Of a stretch of DNA of 64,000 nucleotides, positions 7,873-16,000 are shown piece by piece. Each line of letters starts with the position of its first letter. Within the stretch, counting starts at the first letter, position 1. The DNA lies in contig NZ_FNHB01000002.1 of assembly GCF_900104455.1 (NCBI RefSeq), forward strand, positions 372,001 through 436,000, read 5' to 3'. A program made the translations under genes and the position numbers. Below the pieces are notes generated by a model that ran no database searches, had not been told where the DNA came from, and worked only from the letters and a program-made list of their open reading frames with translations. Source of the DNA: Dendrosporobacter quercicolus. GTDB lineage: Bacteria; Bacillota; Negativicutes; DSM-1736; Dendrosporobacteraceae.

Positions 7873-8571
7873 ATGTCAGGAGTTTTTTATGGTGTTGGTG
7901 TAGGTCCGGGCGATCCGGAACTTTTAACAGTCAAAGCAATTAAGGCAATTGAAGCGGCAGATGTGATTATTGCTCCCAAAACCGAAAAGAAAGAGGGGAG
8001 TGTGGCTTTAACGATTGCCAGCCCCTATCTGAAACCGGATGTGGAAATTCTGACACAGGTTTTCCCGATGGTCTCCGACACCGAAATTTTAACCGAAGCC
8101 TGGGCAAGCAACAAACAGACGATTTTAACGCTGTTGGCCGCGGGGAAAAAAGTGGTTTTTTTAACTTTAGGCGATCCGATGTTTTATAGTACCTATATCT
8201 ATGTGTTCCGCCTGCTGGGAGACTCCGGCTATCCGATTGAAACCATACCGGGTATCACCGCTTTTTGCGCAATTGGCAGCAAGCTGGGCTATCCGCTGGT
8301 AGAGGGAAACAACATTCTAAGCATTATTCCGGCGACAATAGAACAGGATAAGCTGGATAAAGCTTTGGCGCTGTCTGATAATGTTGTATTAATGAAGGTT
8401 TATAAAAACTATCAGGATGTGGTGGCAAAGCTTAAGCGTCACCAACTGGCCGACAACGCGGTGATGATCAGCCGGTGCGGTTTGCCGGGCGAAGAAGTGG
8501 TGCATGAACTGCACACGGCCGGCGATAAAAAAATAAATTATCTCTCCACTATTCTAGCCCGGCGGATCTAG
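7873..8571 (+). CDS. cbiL: Cobalt-factor II / precorrin-2 C20-methyltransferase
   Basis: SAM-dependent methyltransferase acting right after cobalt insertion; it adds the C20 methyl group on the way to cobalamin. At 232 residues it has the usual length for this family. Motifs: GVGVGPGDPELLT at residues 6-18, the GDPMFYSTY loop in the middle (LTLGDPMFYSTYIYV) and IPGITAFCAIGSKLG typical of CbiL/CobI. Start ATG has taggaggt 6-7 nt upstream. It follows cbiK and precedes the corrinoid-type importer. No further cbi genes are in this window, so the rest of the pathway must be elsewhere. Cytosolic. Confidence 0.92.
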   Translation: MSGVFYGVGVGPGDPELLTVKAIKAIEAADVIIAPKTEKKEGSVALTIASPYLKPDVEILTQVFPMVSDTEILTEAWASNKQTILTLLAAGKKVVFLTLGDPMFYSTYIYVFRLLGDSGYPIETIPGITAFCAIGSKLGYPLVEGNNILSIIPATIEQDKLDKALALSDNVVLMKVYKNYQDVVAKLKRHQLADNAVMISRCGLPGEEVVHELHTAGDKKINYLSTILARRI

Positions 8572-8579
8572 CCAGGCCT

Positions 8580-8690
8580 AATGCAGTGAATACTGACGGT
8601 CTATTTTCCGCAAGCCTTCGTTGTCGTCGGTCGGCATACTCCCGGTATGCCTCCCTCCTCCGCCTTGTCTTGCGAAAAATAGCCTCGCCA
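8580..8690 (-). repeat. Dispersed intergenic repeat, copy 1
   Basis: Read on the minus strand it runs from TGGCGAGGC through CAAGGCGG, a GGCATAC-cggga-GTATGCC hairpin, ACAACG and GCGGAAAAT to CCGTCAG. The same order and most bases recur at 42465-42576 on the plus strand. It fills the gap between cbiL and the binding-protein gene and shows no coding sense. Confidence 0.8.
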
Positions 8691-8764
8691 TTATTCTACC
8701 GTTTTAAGGCTGACAAGGTACTAATACCGTGCGGCGGGAATGACGGAAAATCGAGGTGGCTGAA

Positions 8765-9742
8765 GTGCTGGTTACGAAATTTACCAAACTGCTGGTGGTC
8801 GGCTTGGCGCTGGCGGCGGTATTGACGGGATGCGGACGCAGTCCGGCGCCGGAAACGGGCGGCAATAGGACAGCCTCCCCGCCTTTTCTTTCGCTGACGG
8901 ATGATGTCGGGCGGGCAGTGGCGTTACCGCGGCAACCGGAAAAAATCATTGTGTTGTCGGCGTCATTTTTAGATTTACTGTCTGCGGTTGACGGCAAGGT
9001 TATTGGCCGGCCCAGCTCCAAGACCGGTGAAATCCCGGCTGCTGCCCAGAGCGCTGAGGAAATCGGTTATGTTTATAATATTAATATTGAAAAAGTAGTC
9101 GCTTTGCAGCCTGACCTGGTCATTGCTTATCAGGGTATTCATGAGAAACTGCTGCCAATTCTGGAAAGTAATCAGATCCCGGTTATGATGGTAAGAATGC
9201 GTACGTATCAAGATGTTGTCGATAAATTAAAATTATTCGGCAGGATTGCCGGAAGCGGCGGCAAGGGGGAGGCGCTTGCCGGCCAGCTTGAGGAGCAGCG
9301 GGCGGCGTTGCTGGACAAAGTGCCGGAAAGAGCGGTTAAAGTGGCTATTTTACATGCTACCGCCAAAAACGTAACAGTTGAACTGGAAAACAGTATTGCC
9401 GGCAGCATTGCGCAGCAACTGCGTTTGCGCAATGTAGCAACCGGCAGCCGTCCGTTGGAAAGTGATCCCGACGCTACTCCTTACAGTTTGGAAAAGCTGG
9501 TTGAAGCGGATCCTGATATGATTTTTGTGGTTACCATGGGCCAGGCTGAGGATATTGAAAAACGGATGAAAGCTGATGTGGAAAGTAACCCGGCCTGGTC
9601 TGCCTTAGCCGCCGTGCAAAATAAACAGGTGTTTTTTCTGCCGCAGGAGTTGTTTTTGCTTAACCCGGGGCTAAAGTATCCTCAGGCTGTGGAATATATG
9701 GCCAGACTTGCTTATCCTGAGGCTTTTGCCGATGGACAGTAA
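8765..9742 (+). CDS. btuF: Periplasmic-binding lipoprotein of a cobalamin/iron-chelate ABC importer
   Basis: Substrate-binding protein of the BtuF/FecB family. A GTG start at 8765 is preferred because cgaggtgg lies about 8 nt upstream; a GTG at 8756 is in frame. The N-terminus is a lipoprotein signal with LTGC at about residue 22. The mature part has the family look: DDVGRAVALP after the linker, a helix-linked two-lobe pattern (VVALQPDLVIAY, KLVEADPDMIFVV) and a C-terminal NPGLKYPQAVEYMARLAYPE segment. Permease and ATPase genes follow with overlaps. A corrinoid substrate is inferred from the riboswitch and cbi neighbours; siderophore import is possible. Confidence 0.85.
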   Translation: MLVTKFTKLLVVGLALAAVLTGCGRSPAPETGGNRTASPPFLSLTDDVGRAVALPRQPEKIIVLSASFLDLLSAVDGKVIGRPSSKTGEIPAAAQSAEEIGYVYNINIEKVVALQPDLVIAYQGIHEKLLPILESNQIPVMMVRMRTYQDVVDKLKLFGRIAGSGGKGEALAGQLEEQRAALLDKVPERAVKVAILHATAKNVTVELENSIAGSIAQQLRLRNVATGSRPLESDPDATPYSLEKLVEADPDMIFVVTMGQAEDIEKRMKADVESNPAWSALAAVQNKQVFFLPQELFLLNPGLKYPQAVEYMARLAYPEAFADGQ

Positions 9743-10760
9743 ACAGGACAGCGCCGTCCGGCGCTTGCTGGGGATTTCTATAAACAGGACAGCCTGGCGG
9801 CTGTTGGTTTTGACCGTGTTTGCGCTGATGGCCGTTGGCGGCATTGTGATAAGCCTGGCCAAAGGGGCCCTGGCGATTGCGCCTGAACAGGTCTGGCGTA
9901 TTATGTGGTCAACGGCTGGTGACGCTCAAAGCCAGGTGATCTGGAATATTCGTTTGCCGCGGACGCTGGTCGGGGCCCTGGTCGGACTTAATTTAGCCCT
10001 GGCGGGCGCTGTTTTACAGGCAGTGATGCGCAATCCGCTGGCTGATCCGCACATTATCGGTATATCATCCGGCGCCGGTCTGACGGGCGTGGCGGTGATG
10101 ATACTGTTTCCGGCAATGGAATATTTGATTACGCCCATTGCTTTTGCCGGCGCGATGGCTGCGGCTGCCGCTATTTATCTTCTGGCCTGGAAAGGCGGCA
10201 TCAGGCCGATCCGGATTATTTTGGCGGGAGTCGCCGTTTCGGCGTTTCTGGGGTCGGGAATATCCGCCTTGATGATTTTTTACAGTGACCGGGTTCATGG
10301 GGCACTGATGTGGATGGTTGGCGGCTTATCGGCGCGCAGCTGGCCGCATCTTGATCTTATTTGGCCTTACTCGCTGCTGGGGGGAACGCTGGCCTGGGCG
10401 GGAGCCGCCCGCCTGAATATCCTGCAGCTGGGCGACGACATGGCCAGGGGACTGGGACTGAATGTAGAGCTGAACCGGCTGGCGCTTACGGCGGTAGCGG
10501 CTTTACTGGCGGCCAGCGCAGTCAGTGTAGCCGGCCTGTTGGGTTTTGTCGGCCTTGTAGTGCCGCATGCCGCGCGCCTGCTCATCGGCTCGGATTACCG
10601 GTACCTGCTGCCTGCGGCGGCTTTGCTGGGGATCGGGGTGGTTACATTTAGTGATATGCTGGCCCGGACGGTGCTGGCGCCGGTGGAACTGCCGGTAGGA
10701 ATTATCATGGCTTTTGTCGGGGCGCCGTTTTTCCTCTATTTATTAAGGAGGGAAATGTAA
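9732..10760 (+). CDS. btuC: FecCD/BtuC-type ABC importer permease
   Basis: Inner-membrane permease of the importer, 342 residues from the ATG at 9732, which overlaps the binding-protein gene by 11 nt. About ten hydrophobic helices and family motifs: IRLPRTLVGALVGLNLALAGAVLQAVMRNPLADPHIIGISSGA-type segment (given in part; residues about 78-115), GLLGFVGLVVPHAARLL and LPVGIIMAFVGAPFFLYLL at the end. The stop overlaps the next ATG (TAATG). The family moves corrinoids, haem or ferric chelates. Confidence 0.92.
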   Translation: MDSKQDSAVRRLLGISINRTAWRLLVLTVFALMAVGGIVISLAKGALAIAPEQVWRIMWSTAGDAQSQVIWNIRLPRTLVGALVGLNLALAGAVLQAVMRNPLADPHIIGISSGAGLTGVAVMILFPAMEYLITPIAFAGAMAAAAAIYLLAWKGGIRPIRIILAGVAVSAFLGSGISALMIFYSDRVHGALMWMVGGLSARSWPHLDLIWPYSLLGGTLAWAGAARLNILQLGDDMARGLGLNVELNRLALTAVAALLAASAVSVAGLLGFVGLVVPHAARLLIGSDYRYLLPAAALLGIGVVTFSDMLARTVLAPVELPVGIIMAFVGAPFFLYLLRREM

Positions 10761-11551
10761 TGAGTATTCTTAACGCCAGCAATTTAGCGGTAAGTATTGG
10801 CGGCAAGGCAATTCTGAAAAATATCAGCCTGGCTGTTCCAACCGGGCGGATTACCGCCATACTGGGTCCAAACGGTTCGGGGAAAAGCACTTTGCTTAAA
10901 GCGTTGTCCCGGGTTTTGCCGCCGCAGGCAGGTACGGTTTTACTGGGCGGGCGCAATTTGAACAGTCTGGGCAGCCGTGAACTGGCTCGCCGCATGGCGG
11001 TATTGCCGCAGGCGCCCCAGTCGCCGCCGGATTTAACGGTACGCGATCTGGTTGAGCATGGCCGTTTTCCGCACCGCAGCTGGTGGAAAACGGCCGCCGC
11101 CGATCAGGCGATTGTTAACTGGGCGCTGGAACAGACCGGGGTACGGATTATGGCTGACCGGCTGGTAAGCACCTTGTCCGGCGGCGAGCGTCAACGGACC
11201 TGGATTGCCATGGCTCTGGCCCAGCAGCCTGAGGTTTTGCTGCTGGACGAACCTACGACGTATCTTGATATCTGCCACCAGCTCGAAATCATGCAGCTGG
11301 CTGCCAGGCTTAATGTCGATAACGGCATTACCGTGGTAATGGTGCTGCATGATATTAATCAGGCGGCCCAATATGCCGATCATATCGCAGTGCTTAAAGA
11401 CGGAACTGTTTTTGCCGCCGGACCGCCGGAGGAAGTGGTAAATTCAGCTATGCTGCGCGAGGTATTCAGAGTTGAAGCCGACGTACTGCCGGCGGCCGGC
11501 GGCCGGCCGGTATTTGTTGTTACCGGGCTGGCGGCCGCCAGGAAGGATTAA
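10760..11551 (+). CDS. btuD: ATP-binding protein of the cobalamin/iron-chelate importer
   Basis: Cytosolic ATPase of 263 residues. Walker A GPNGSGKST (36-44), Q loop VLPQAPQ (82-88), signature LSGGE (139-143), Walker B LLLDE (160-164) and the switch His in VLHDINQ. The TYLDICHQLE segment after Walker B is typical of the FecE/BtuD/FhuC group. Translationally coupled to the permease by a 1-nt overlap. It energises import by the two preceding proteins. Confidence 0.93.
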   Translation: MSILNASNLAVSIGGKAILKNISLAVPTGRITAILGPNGSGKSTLLKALSRVLPPQAGTVLLGGRNLNSLGSRELARRMAVLPQAPQSPPDLTVRDLVEHGRFPHRSWWKTAAADQAIVNWALEQTGVRIMADRLVSTLSGGERQRTWIAMALAQQPEVLLLDEPTTYLDICHQLEIMQLAARLNVDNGITVVMVLHDINQAAQYADHIAVLKDGTVFAAGPPEEVVNSAMLREVFRVEADVLPAAGGRPVFVVTGLAAARKD

Positions 11552-11616
11552 ATCGTACAGTGCAGCCTGGCCGCCGGGATTGCTGCTGTTACGAAAGTAA
11601 AGGCTGATGAAAACAG

Positions 11617-12456
11617 ATGATTATCATTGAAGGACTGGTAAAAAGGTTTGCCGGCCGGACTGCAGTGGCCGGACTTAGCCTAAAGATAGCCAAAGGCGAA
11701 ACCTTTGGCTTGCTGGGGCCCAATGGCGCCGGCAAAACCACGACCATCAGGGTTTTGACGATGCTGACCCGGGCCACCGCCGGACGGATACAGATCGCCG
11801 GGTTGACGCTGCCGGACAGTGAGCGGCAGATTAAGGCAATCATTGGTGTGGTTCCTCAATTTTTTAATTTAGACAGCGATTTAACCGCCTGGGAGAATCT
11901 CGAGCTTCACGGGCGGTTGCATCACCTGCCTGCACCGGAGCGGCGCCGGCGAATTGCCGAACTGTTAAGCTTTGTAGAACTTGCTGAACGGGGCGGGGAC
12001 CGGGTCAATACCTTTTCGGGCGGAATGAAGCGCCGTTTGATGATTGCCAGGGCGCTGCTGCACCGGCCGCAGGTTTTGTTTCTCGATGAGCCGACGGTCG
12101 GGCTGGACCCGCAGGTACGCCGCCGGTTATGGGATTTCATACGCCGTCTTAACGGGGAAGGCTTGACCGTGCTGCTGACCACGCACTATATTGAAGAAGC
12201 GGAGAATCTTTGCAGCCGGGTGGCTATTTTGGACCAGGGGCGGCTCATTGCTATGGATAGTCCGGCCGCCCTCTGTCAGGGACTGGGGCGTTTTGTTGTG
12301 GAATGGCCGGACGGCGAGGCTACAAACTTCCGCTTTTTCCCGGAACGGTCTGCCGCCGCCGGGTTTGCGGCCACCCTGACGGTGAATGCAACCATCCGGT
12401 TGTCCGGCCTGGAGGATGTGTTCGTTGAGTTGACCGGGCGAAAGGTGGCGGAGTAA
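11617..12456 (+). CDS. ABC-2 type exporter ATP-binding protein (DrrA/NodI-like)
   Basis: ATPase of 279 residues with Walker A GPNGAGKT (34-41), VVPQ Q loop, signature FSGGM (about 131-135), Walker B VLFLDEP and TTHYIEEAE. The GLDPQVRRRLWDFI stretch and the C-terminal extension match the DrrA/NodI/CcmA-like subgroup that pairs with ABC-2 permeases. It begins 65 nt after the importer operon, and its stop overlaps the permease start by 1 nt. The exported substrate cannot be told from the sequence; lipids, drugs or polysaccharide are all known for the family. Confidence 0.9.
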   Translation: MIIIEGLVKRFAGRTAVAGLSLKIAKGETFGLLGPNGAGKTTTIRVLTMLTRATAGRIQIAGLTLPDSERQIKAIIGVVPQFFNLDSDLTAWENLELHGRLHHLPAPERRRRIAELLSFVELAERGGDRVNTFSGGMKRRLMIARALLHRPQVLFLDEPTVGLDPQVRRRLWDFIRRLNGEGLTVLLTTHYIEEAENLCSRVAILDQGRLIAMDSPAALCQGLGRFVVEWPDGEATNFRFFPERSAAAGFAATLTVNATIRLSGLEDVFVELTGRKVAE

Positions 12457-13196
12457 TGTTTACCGATATTTGGACGGTCTTTTGGCGGGACTGGATTGTA
12501 CTTAAACGGCGGTTAGGCCGTTATATTTTGTCCCGCATGATATCGCCAGTGCTGTATCTGGTAGCTTTTGGCTGGGGCTTGGGGAAAAACATTCAGACGG
12601 GGCAGGGCAGTTATCTGGATTTTATCGTTCCCGGTATTGTTGCCCTGAACTCCATGAATATCAGCTTTAATGCCGTGGGAACGCCGCTTAATATGAGCCG
12701 GCTGTATCATAAAACGCTGGAGGAATATTTAATTGCGCCTATTGGTGCGGCCGCCTTTGTGTTCGGCAAGGTATTGTCCGGTGTGTTACGGGGATTGATA
12801 TCATCGGCGGTGCTCATCGTCCTGGCCTATGGTTTTGGCGCTCAATTTAGTGTTAACGGCGCCTTTTTGCTCATCCTGCTGATAAACTGTAGTCTCTTTG
12901 CCGCCCTGGCCCTGGTTGCGGCAATGAGTCTGGACTCTCACGAGGACATGGGGAATTTCAATACATATGTGTTGTTGCCTATGTCGTTTTTGTGCGCTAC
13001 TTTTTTTACCCCTAAACAGTTGCCGGAGCCGGTTCGCTGGGCGATCGAACTTCTGCCGCTTACGCATGCCAGCCAGGCCCTGCGCAGCAGCGCCGCCAAC
13101 AGTCCTGCGCCGGCCGAATCGCTAATCGTCATGCTGGTATATCTATGCTTGTTCCTGGGGATCGGCATCTGGCAGGTAAAACGGGTACGCGACTAA
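12456..13196 (+). CDS. ABC-2 type transporter permease
   Basis: Inner-membrane permease of 246 residues with about six hydrophobic helices and the ABC-2 core: ILSRMISPVLYLVAFGWGLG early, FIVPGIVALNSM and PMSFLCATFFTPKQLPEPVRW. The last motif, with the following ELLPLTHASQALR, is typical of NodJ/DrrB-type permeases. It forms an exporter with the preceding ATPase. Function beyond export is unknown. Confidence 0.9.
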   Translation: MFTDIWTVFWRDWIVLKRRLGRYILSRMISPVLYLVAFGWGLGKNIQTGQGSYLDFIVPGIVALNSMNISFNAVGTPLNMSRLYHKTLEEYLIAPIGAAAFVFGKVLSGVLRGLISSAVLIVLAYGFGAQFSVNGAFLLILLINCSLFAALALVAAMSLDSHEDMGNFNTYVLLPMSFLCATFFTPKQLPEPVRWAIELLPLTHASQALRSSAANSPAPAESLIVMLVYLCLFLGIGIWQVKRVRD

Positions 13197-13285
13197 AACC
13201 GCAGTATTCTTGGCGCGGCCGCTGGAGCCTGCTGTTCAAATATGATACTATTATTGTAAAGCTTAAGACAAAGGGGGGCCTAGCA

Positions 13286-13759
13286 TTGCACGAACGGCCG
13301 GACTGGGACAGGTATTTCTTAGAAATTGCGCAGGTGGTGGCCAAGCGGTCCACCTGCTTGCGGCGCTGTTACGGCGCTGTTATTGTTAAAGACCATATTA
13401 TCATCAGCACCGGCTATAATGGTGCGCCGCGCGGAGAAAACAACTGCAGCGATACGGGGGTATGCCGGCGGGAGGAGCTCCGGGTTCCCAAGGGGGAGCG
13501 ATATGAACTGTGCGTGGCTGTACATGCCGAACAGAATGCGCTGATTAATGCCGATCCGGCCGGCATGAAGGAAGCCACGATTTACATCGCCGGTTTTAAC
13601 CAGGACGGCACGATTGCGTCAGGCCAGCCTTGTTTGCTTTGCCGCCGGATGATCAGGAACGCCAGGCTTGCCCGCGTTGTTTACTATGCTGCCGACGGCT
13701 GTATCGTAACCTGCCGGCCCGAGGAACTGCTGGTTGAAGTGACAACCCGGCAGGGATAA
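13286..13759 (+). CDS. comEB: dCMP deaminase-like protein (ComEB)
   Basis: Cytidine/deoxycytidylate deaminase-fold protein of 157 residues. The TTG start at 13286 is chosen for the agggggg 7 nt upstream and because the family begins just before RPDWDRYFLE; the longer open frame from 13145 overlaps the ABC-2 gene. Zinc-site motifs are HAEQNAL and PCLLCRRMI, with an extra zinc-type set CLRRCYGAVIV and NCSDTGVCRR as in dCMP deaminases. It makes dUMP for thymidylate synthesis. In Gram-positives it often lies near wecA and atp genes; here it stands alone. Confidence 0.88.
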   Translation: MHERPDWDRYFLEIAQVVAKRSTCLRRCYGAVIVKDHIIISTGYNGAPRGENNCSDTGVCRREELRVPKGERYELCVAVHAEQNALINADPAGMKEATIYIAGFNQDGTIASGQPCLLCRRMIRNARLARVVYYAADGCIVTCRPEELLVEVTTRQG

Positions 13760-13857
13760 ACCCAAAAGGCCAAAGGACGGCGGTTCCTGGCCGGTAGCTG
13801 GTAGTTCCCGGATAAAATTCCTTTAATTCTTATGTAAAATTTTATACAATAAATGTG

Positions 13858-13886
13858 TTGACAATCAATCTCATAAGGAGTATATT
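13858..13886 (+). promoter_or_regulatory. Promoter with overlapping Fur-like box
   Basis: TTGACA (13858-13863) and TATATT (13881-13886) with 17-nt spacing. The span tgacaatcaatctcata (13859-13875) overlaps the -35 and resembles Fur sites of the type GATAATCATTCTCATT. This placement would let Fe-Fur block RNA polymerase. Confidence 0.7.
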
Positions 13887-14008
13887 TTTAAATGACAGAT
13901 TAGACAAACTCATGATTGGTAAGCATTTACCTTGCTTTAGAAGCTGTTTGGACGGGCAAAGTTCTCTTTTTTAACTTGAATAGGCTTTGTTTTTTTTGAG
14001 TTTAGTGA

Positions 14009-14025
14009 GTGATAATGATTATTGC
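14009..14025 (+). promoter_or_regulatory. Fur box-like site before the FTR1 gene
   Basis: gtgataatgattattgc contains GATAATGATTATT, close to the 19-bp Fur consensus GATAATGATAATCATTATC. It lies about 40 nt upstream of the FTR1 start and 130 nt downstream of the first promoter. Confidence 0.65.
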
Positions 14026-14066
14026 TTATATTATGCTTTAAGCCATATTGAAGGGAGGTGAGAATT

Positions 14067-15260
14067 ATGCGCAAATGGTTGCTGGTTTTGCTGGTACCAC
14101 TGATTTTTTCTTTTATGGCAAATAACCCGGCTTTAGCGGCTAAAACCTGGAATCATGTTGTTGATAATATGGAAAAAGGCCTTAATCAGTCCCTGACGGT
14201 ATATAAACAGGGCGACAATGAAAAGGCCAGAGATTTGGTCAATGAGGCCTATTTTGGGATATTTGAGAAGGACGGCATGGAACGGGCGGTCATGTCCAAC
14301 ATTTCCGGAAAACGTGCCAGTATAGAAGAATATAAAATCAGTACAATCCGTAAATTAATGGCCAATAAGGCCCCTGTGGCTCAGGTTGAAAAAGAAATCA
14401 AAGAATTGACCGTAATGTTGCGTGAGGATGCCCTTCTGCTGGACGGAAAGGAAGAAAACCCTACCGAGGTGTTTTTGGCCTCTTTACTGATTATTGTGCG
14501 GGAAGGCTTTGAAGCTATTCTGGTTATTGGCGCGATTATTGCATATTTAATAAAATCCGGCAATGCGGAAAAGACAAAGGTTGTTTATTACAGCTCAGTA
14601 GCGGCTATTTTACTCAGTTTTTTGACGGCATTTGCCTTTCAACAGCTTTTCAGCATCAGCGGTGCAAATCAGGAAATCCTGGAAGGCGCAACAATGCTGC
14701 TGGCGGTGGTGGTACTGTTTTCCGTAAGCCACTGGATGGTGGGCAAAGCGGAAGCTCATGCCTGGCAGAAATATATTGAAGGCAAAGTACAGGAATCGCT
14801 GAATGGTCGCAACACCTGGTCTCTGGCGGCGGCGGCATTTCTGGCAGTTTATCGCGAAGGCGCGGAAACCGTGCTGTTTTATCAGGCGCTGTTTAGCGAT
14901 TCCAGTGACTATCAGACAATGATTTGGGCTGGATTTGGCGTTGGCTGCGTGGCATTGATTTTTATTTATGCACTGATTCGCTACGGCAGTGTAAAAGTAC
15001 CGTTAAAGCCGTTTTTCATGGGGACTAGCATACTCATGTACGTACTGGCAATCAGTTTTGCCGGCGGCGGGGTAAAAGAACTGCAGGAGGCGGGCGTGGT
15101 TGGTGTAACGTCGGTCGAATGGGTTGAAACAATCGACCTGCTGGGCATTTATCCCACAGTGGAAACGCTGATACCGCAAGTTGTTCTGATTCTGCTGGCA
15201 ATTGGCGGACTATTTTATCAAAGACGCAAAAATAAGCCTGAACTGACAACCGGATTATGA
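14067..15260 (+). CDS. FTR1-family high-affinity iron permease
   Basis: Inner-membrane iron permease of 397 residues. The ATG at 14067 has aagggaggtg 6 nt upstream; a GTG at 14058 lies inside that site. A signal-like N-terminus (to about residue 25, ALAA) leads to an extracytoplasmic helical domain (about 26-132), then seven membrane helices. Both iron-binding REXXE motifs are present: REGFE (145-149) and REGAE (263-267). First gene of a set with P19, a DUF2318 protein, two FtsX-type permeases and an ATPase, the composition of the Campylobacter p19 locus. Fur-like boxes upstream fit iron repression. Confidence 0.93.
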   Translation: MRKWLLVLLVPLIFSFMANNPALAAKTWNHVVDNMEKGLNQSLTVYKQGDNEKARDLVNEAYFGIFEKDGMERAVMSNISGKRASIEEYKISTIRKLMANKAPVAQVEKEIKELTVMLREDALLLDGKEENPTEVFLASLLIIVREGFEAILVIGAIIAYLIKSGNAEKTKVVYYSSVAAILLSFLTAFAFQQLFSISGANQEILEGATMLLAVVVLFSVSHWMVGKAEAHAWQKYIEGKVQESLNGRNTWSLAAAAFLAVYREGAETVLFYQALFSDSSDYQTMIWAGFGVGCVALIFIYALIRYGSVKVPLKPFFMGTSILMYVLAISFAGGGVKELQEAGVVGVTSVEWVETIDLLGIYPTVETLIPQVVLILLAIGGLFYQRRKNKPELTTGL

Positions 15261-15313
15261 TTTGCCGGCAGTAAATAAAATTAATGATAAAGGGAAAATG
15301 GGGGAGGTACATT

Positions 15314-15928
15314 TTGAAAAAGAAAAACTATTGGATTCTGTTGGTCGTACTGGTAAGTGCATTGTCGGTTTTTACGGCCGGATGCGGCAGCAGTGAGACA
15401 GCTAAACCAAGTGAGGCTCCGAAAACGGAGGAAAAGGCCGCAGCACCAGCTGATGCGGCGGGCTTTGAGGAATTCCCGATTGGCGAGGAACAGGAAATTG
15501 AAGGTATGAAAATTGCTGCGGTATATTTTCAGCCAGTGGAAATGCTGCCTGCAGGTTCAAGCTTAGCACCCGATAAGGCTGACCTACATATGGAAGCCGA
15601 TATTTCGGCAACACCGGACAATAAAGTCGGGTTTGGCGTAGGTGACTGGGTTCCTAATCTTGGTGTAAAATACAAATTGAAAAAACTGGATGACGGTCAA
15701 ATCATTGAAGGTAACTTCATGCCAATGAATGCCACGGATGGCCCTCATTATGGCGCCAATGTCAAAATGCTGGGCGCGGGCAAGTATGAATTAACCTTTA
15801 TTATTGAAAGCCCGGAAAAACAGGGGCATTTACTCCATGTGGACAAAGAGACTGGTTTAGAAGGGCGTTTTTGGAAAGAACCGTTGGAAGTCAAGTATGA
15901 ATTTGACTTCATTCCAAGAAAATGGTAG
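15314..15928 (+). CDS. P19-type periplasmic iron-transport lipoprotein
   Basis: Periplasmic metal-binding partner of FTR1. The TTG at 15314 is preceded by gggggaggtac and yields MKKKN, a hydrophobic stretch and the lipobox TAGC at about residues 20-23, followed by a Ser/Pro/Glu/Ala linker. The mature domain shows P19/Tp34 features: the Met/His-rich DLHMEADI strand, GFGVGDWVPNL, MPMNATDGPHYGANV and GKYELTFII. Campylobacter P19 binds copper and iron at Met/His ligands; the equivalent ligands look present here. Lipidation would tether it to a membrane, whereas Campylobacter P19 is soluble. Confidence 0.9.
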   Translation: MKKKNYWILLVVLVSALSVFTAGCGSSETAKPSEAPKTEEKAAAPADAAGFEEFPIGEEQEIEGMKIAAVYFQPVEMLPAGSSLAPDKADLHMEADISATPDNKVGFGVGDWVPNLGVKYKLKKLDDGQIIEGNFMPMNATDGPHYGANVKMLGAGKYELTFIIESPEKQGHLLHVDKETGLEGRFWKEPLEVKYEFDFIPRKW

Positions 15929-15940
15929 GGAGAAACAGGC

Positions 15941-15968
15941 GGTCCGGGACTTGTTCCCGGGCCTTTTT
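15941..15968 (+). terminator. Terminator-like hairpin inside the iron operon
   Basis: Stem ggtccggga/tcccgggcc (one G-U pair, 4-nt loop) followed by five T. It sits between the P19 and DUF2318 genes and could lower expression of the downstream membrane genes relative to FTR1 and P19. Confidence 0.7.
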
Positions 15969-16000
15969 CTTAAACCAGCAAGGCAAAAAGGAGGCTTAAT

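Larger units (their letters stand above)
13760..14066 (+). other. Regulatory leader of the FTR1 operon
   Basis: A 307-base stretch with no gene. It holds a consensus-type promoter at 13858-13886, two Fur-like boxes (13859-13877 and 14009-14025) and an untranslated leader of about 170 nt. A start followed at once by a stop at 13891 is not a gene. Confidence 0.7.

Noticed and set aside
10361-10651. Gly/Pro/Arg-rich frame inside the btuC gene
   Set aside because: Shadow of a GC-rich membrane-protein gene in another frame.
13891-13902. Start codon after the FTR1 promoter
   Set aside because: It stops after three codons, too short to be a leader peptide with any visible function.
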